From: Deltaproteobacteria bacterium
Lineage (GTDB): Bacteria > Desulfobacterota > Anaeroferrophillalia > Anaeroferrophillales > Tharpellaceae
DNA length: 9,886 nucleotides
NCBI GenBank assembly: GCA_030595135.1
Contig: JAUVDU010000036.1
Span: 1-9,886 of the forward strand
Direction: 5' to 3'
Shown here in pieces: positions 6,279 through 9,886 of the stretch. The position numbers were made by a program, and so were the translations under genes. A model generated the notes under the pieces. That model was not told the origin of the DNA. It did not search any database and saw nothing but the letters and a program-made list of their open reading frames with translations. Position 1 is the stretch's first letter, and each line of letters starts with the position of its first letter.

Positions 6279-6365
6279 AGGTTTATCCCGATTCGGAACC
6301 TCCGGTATCCTTGAGGACTGGAGTAAGGTGAGTAAAGTCTTTGGCTGGGGCAGGATACTAGATAG

Positions 6366-7226
6366 ATGGCAAATCTAAAAGATATCAGGAAACGAATAAG
6401 CAGCGTTAAGAGTACGCAGCAGATCACCAAAGCGATGCAGATGGTGGCCGCCTCTAAACTGAAAAAGGCCCAGGATAGTGTCGTTCAGGCCCGTCCTTAT
6501 GCGGTCAAGATGAGTGATGTGTTGGCCAGTCTTGCAGTTCGCGTGAAGCCGGGCAAGCACCCTTTGCTTGAGCGGCGTGATGAGAAAAAGATCGAGTTGC
6601 TGGTGATTACTTCTGATCGCGGTTTGTGTGGTGGCTTCAATACCAATGTGATCAAAGCAGCAGAATCTTTTATCAAAGAGAAAGGCGATGGTTGCGAAGA
6701 AATCGTCTTGAGTGTTGTCGGTCGCAAGGCCCGCGATTACTATCGGCGGCGCGACTGGGAGTTTAAAACCGAGGAACTTAATCCCGGATCTGCTGACTTC
6801 AGTCAGGCGGAAAGTATTGGTCGTACGGTGATTGACCGCTACGTTGAGGGTGAAACCGATGCCGTCTATGTTGCTTTTACTGAGTTTAAGTCGGCGATGA
6901 CGCAAAATATTGTGGTCAAACGTCTCCTGCCTCTGGAACCCAAAGTTCTGGCCGAGGATGAGGTTCCGGTAGAGTACTTGTATGAACCATCAGAAGACGC
7001 CCTGCTCGCGGATATTATACCTCGTTACATTTATACTCAGGTATTCAGCATGTTGCTTGAATCGATTGCCAGTGAACATGGTTCACGGATGACGGCTATG
7101 GATTCCGCAACCAAAAATGCGGTAGAGATGACAGCCAAATTGACATTACTCTATAACCGAGCCCGACAAGCGGCAATTACTACGGAACTGATGGAAATTG
7201 TCAGCGGCGCGGAAGCACTTAATTAA
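6366..7226 (+). CDS. atpG: F-type ATP synthase gamma subunit
   Basis: Central rotor stalk, 286 residues, within the family's usual 285-295. Both ends, which form the rotating coiled coil inside the alpha3beta3 head, are typical: N-terminal LKDIRKRISSVKSTQQITKA and C-terminal block ending ITTELMEIVSGAEA (271-284), the gamma family signature. The middle Rossmann-like domain contains TSDRGLCGGFN (about 83-93). No long insertion of the cyanobacterial/chloroplast redox-regulated type is seen. Start is ATG 6366 with AGGA 10 bases upstream; an 87-base spacer separates it from atpA. The stop overlaps an AATTAATTAATT repeat that marks the AT-rich spacer to atpD. Confidence 0.98.
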   Translation: MANLKDIRKRISSVKSTQQITKAMQMVAASKLKKAQDSVVQARPYAVKMSDVLASLAVRVKPGKHPLLERRDEKKIELLVITSDRGLCGGFNTNVIKAAESFIKEKGDGCEEIVLSVVGRKARDYYRRRDWEFKTEELNPGSADFSQAESIGRTVIDRYVEGETDAVYVAFTEFKSAMTQNIVVKRLLPLEPKVLAEDEVPVEYLYEPSEDALLADIIPRYIYTQVFSMLLESIASEHGSRMTAMDSATKNAVEMTAKLTLLYNRARQAAITTELMEIVSGAEALN

Positions 7227-8696
<1,470 letters not shown>

Positions 8697-8707
8697 ATTA
8701 GTTAGTT

Positions 8708-8748
8708 GAATCTTGAAGACTCTTTTATGGTTAACCTAAGTGAGATTC
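8708..8748 (+). promoter_or_regulatory. Inverted repeat in front of atpC
   Basis: GAATCT (8708-8713) and AGATTC (8743-8748) are perfect six-base arms around a 29-base loop that contains the palindrome GGTTAACC (8729-8736). The right arm ends 7 bases before the atpC ATG, so pairing would occlude the site of ribosome binding. The stem is weak and the effect on epsilon translation is only a suggestion. Confidence 0.25.
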
Positions 8749-8755
8749 TATAATA

Positions 8756-9163
8756 ATGGAAAGTGATAAAATACTTCTTGAGATAGCCAGTCCGTATCGT
8801 CAGGTTTTAAAAGTCGAGGTTGATGAAGTTATCGCCCCCGGTGAAGAAGGTCAGTTTGGTGTTTTACCCGGCCATACTCCCTTTCTGGCAACCATCAATG
8901 TTGGACAGCTGATGTATCGTCAGGGCAATCAGGTGAAACACGTCGCAGTTTCACATGGATATGCAGAAGTCGAGTATCATCGTGTAATCGTACTACTCGA
9001 TGCAGCCGAGCTTCCTCACGAAATTGACATCGACCGGGCCGAAAAAGCCCGCCTCAGAGCAGAGGGTCGCCTGGCTGAGTTGAGTCATGAAGATCGCGAT
9101 TATTTTGAAGAACTGGCAGCTTTGGATCGGGCCATGAATCGGATTACGATAAGCAAGATCTGA
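8756..9163 (+). CDS. atpC: F-type ATP synthase epsilon subunit
   Basis: Epsilon subunit, 135 residues, sitting at the foot of gamma and able to inhibit ATP hydrolysis. The N-terminal beta-sandwich (about 1-87) contains the typical APGEEGQFGVLPGHTPFLATI (27-47, with GxFGVLPGH as family mark). The C-terminal two-helix part begins at EIDIDRAEKARLRAEGRL (about 89-106) and continues to a short final helix. Start is ATG 8756. Unlike the other atp genes it has no recognisable Shine-Dalgarno sequence; the bases just before are TATAATA. The 59-base spacer from atpD includes an inverted repeat whose right arm falls where a ribosome site would be. It is the last gene before a strong terminator, so the F1 operon ends here. 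Confidence 0.96.
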   Translation: MESDKILLEIASPYRQVLKVEVDEVIAPGEEGQFGVLPGHTPFLATINVGQLMYRQGNQVKHVAVSHGYAEVEYHRVIVLLDAAELPHEIDIDRAEKARLRAEGRLAELSHEDRDYFEELAALDRAMNRITISKI

Positions 9164-9198
9164 TTATTGACAGAATTTAAAATGAATAATTGAAAACA

Positions 9199-9244
9199 TG
9201 CCTGAACAGGCAGGAAACGGGAGTTGACAAGCTCCCGTTTTTTT
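9199..9244 (+). terminator. Rho-independent terminator of the atp operon, preceded by a small hairpin
   Basis: AAACGGGAG (9215-9223) and CTCCCGTTT (9232-9240) form a perfect nine-base stem with an eight-base loop, running into seven T (9238-9244). Just upstream a second perfect hairpin, TGCCT-GAAC-AGGCA (9199-9212), abuts it. This is a strong intrinsic terminator 36-81 bases after the atpC stop. Because of the A residues at the left arm the stem could also work weakly in the other direction. Confidence 0.95.
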
Positions 9245-9265
9245 CGTTTAAAAGGAGGATTTAAT

Positions 9266-9886
9266 ATGCAAGATTTAACTGCAATAGTACTTGCCGCCGG
9301 TCGTGGAACCAGAATGAAATCGGCCCTGCCCAAAGTGCTGCATAAATTACTTGATGAGCCTCTTTTGTCTTATCCCTTAAGAGCTCTGGCCGAACTTGGG
9401 ATTAAAAAGCAACTCGTGGTTGTCAGTAGCGATCAAGATGGCGATCAGGTAGAAAATTCGTTGGTTGACTTTTCTGCAATAGAGTGGCCTCGGCAAATTC
9501 AAGCCCGTGGGACTGCAGATGCGGTTACGGCTGCACTAAAAGTTCTTGATGGCGTTTCGGGAAGCGTGTTAATATTATGTGGAGATGTGCCTTTGTTAAG
9601 TTCTGCAACGTTGCAATATTTTCACCAAAAACATCAACAAAGTCAAGCTCAATTAACGATTCTGACCGCCGTTTTGGCTGAAGGTGGCAGTTATGGCCGG
9701 ATTATACTCGATGATGAGGGTTTACCTGAAGCTATTGTTGAAGCTAAAGATGCAACTCAGGAGCAACTTTCGGTTAAGCGTATCAACAGTGGTACGTATC
9801 TGGTCGATATTGATCTTTTGCGTCGGGCTCTGGCTGAGACCGATTGTGATAACGCTCAAGGTGAATATTATTTAACCGATATGGTT
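9266..9886 (+). CDS. glmU: GlmU, N-terminal uridylyltransferase part, truncated by the window end
   Basis: Bifunctional GlcNAc-1-phosphate uridylyltransferase / glucosamine-1-phosphate acetyltransferase, making UDP-GlcNAc for peptidoglycan and lipopolysaccharide. The 207 residues present cover most of the N-terminal nucleotidyltransferase domain (full length about 450-460). Motifs are LAAGRGTRMKSALPKVLH (9-26) with catalytic R16 and K23, RGTADAV (81-87), CGDVPLL (105-111) with metal-binding D107, YGRI (143-146), VEAKDAT (158-164), INSGTY (173-178) and NAQGEYYLTD (196-205). The acetyltransferase beta-helix lies beyond the window. Start is ATG 9266 with a perfect AAGGAGG 7 bases upstream. It follows the atp terminator, so it needs its own promoter or readthrough. 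The frame is open to the last base. Confidence 0.97.
   Translation, partial: MQDLTAIVLAAGRGTRMKSALPKVLHKLLDEPLLSYPLRALAELGIKKQLVVVSSDQDGDQVENSLVDFSAIEWPRQIQARGTADAVTAALKVLDGVSGSVLILCGDVPLLSSATLQYFHQKHQQSQAQLTILTAVLAEGGSYGRIILDDEGLPEAIVEAKDATQEQLSVKRINSGTYLVDIDLLRRALAETDCDNAQGEYYLTDMV

Overview
The window holds two divergent gene blocks plus the start of a third. The organism is probably a Gram-negative anaerobe of the former Deltaproteobacteria (Desulfobacterota). I infer this from three things: an F1 cluster that opens with paired b' and b subunits and lacks the a and c genes, an Mbh-like (split MrpA) antiporter module, and a following glmU, which shows a peptidoglycan/LPS sugar pathway. No rRNA or other marker gene confirms the assignment.

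Minus strand, 1-2723: an Mrp/Mnh-type cation:proton antiporter module, read right to left. The order is an MnhE-MnhB fusion, MnhF, MnhG, a DUF4040/MbhD-like subunit, an MbhE-like subunit, MnhC, and the first codons of what is probably MnhD at the window edge. All these genes overlap or abut by a few bases, so they form one operon. The two small subunits correspond to the C-terminal part of MrpA in classical Mrp systems, so this is the split form also seen in membrane-bound hydrogenases. MnhB is displaced from its usual place before MnhC and fused to the C terminus of MnhE. That is the most unusual thing in the window.

2724-3042: an AT-rich divergent intergenic region. It contains a good candidate promoter for the antiporter operon and only weak candidates for the ATP synthase operon.

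Plus strand, 3043-9163: atpF'-atpF-atpH-atpA-atpG-atpD-atpC, giving b', b, delta, alpha, gamma, beta and epsilon. This is all of F1 plus the peripheral stalk. The membrane rotor and channel (c and a) must be encoded elsewhere. Catalytic motifs are intact in alpha and beta. The spacers before alpha, gamma, beta and epsilon are 54-104 bases long, and some contain possible RNA structure and exact TATAAT hexamers. A textbook intrinsic terminator closes the operon.

9266-9886: the N-terminal uridylyltransferase half of glmU, cut by the window edge.

Together the two main blocks are ion-gradient machinery: an antiporter that exchanges cations for protons (possibly coupled to a redox or hydrogenase module outside the window) and the ATP-making head of the F-type synthase. 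I see no insertion sequence, CRISPR array, tRNA, rRNA or phage gene. Most of the window is conserved housekeeping DNA. The points worth a second look are the E-B fusion, a C8 tract inside it, the displaced gene order, and the intergenic structures.
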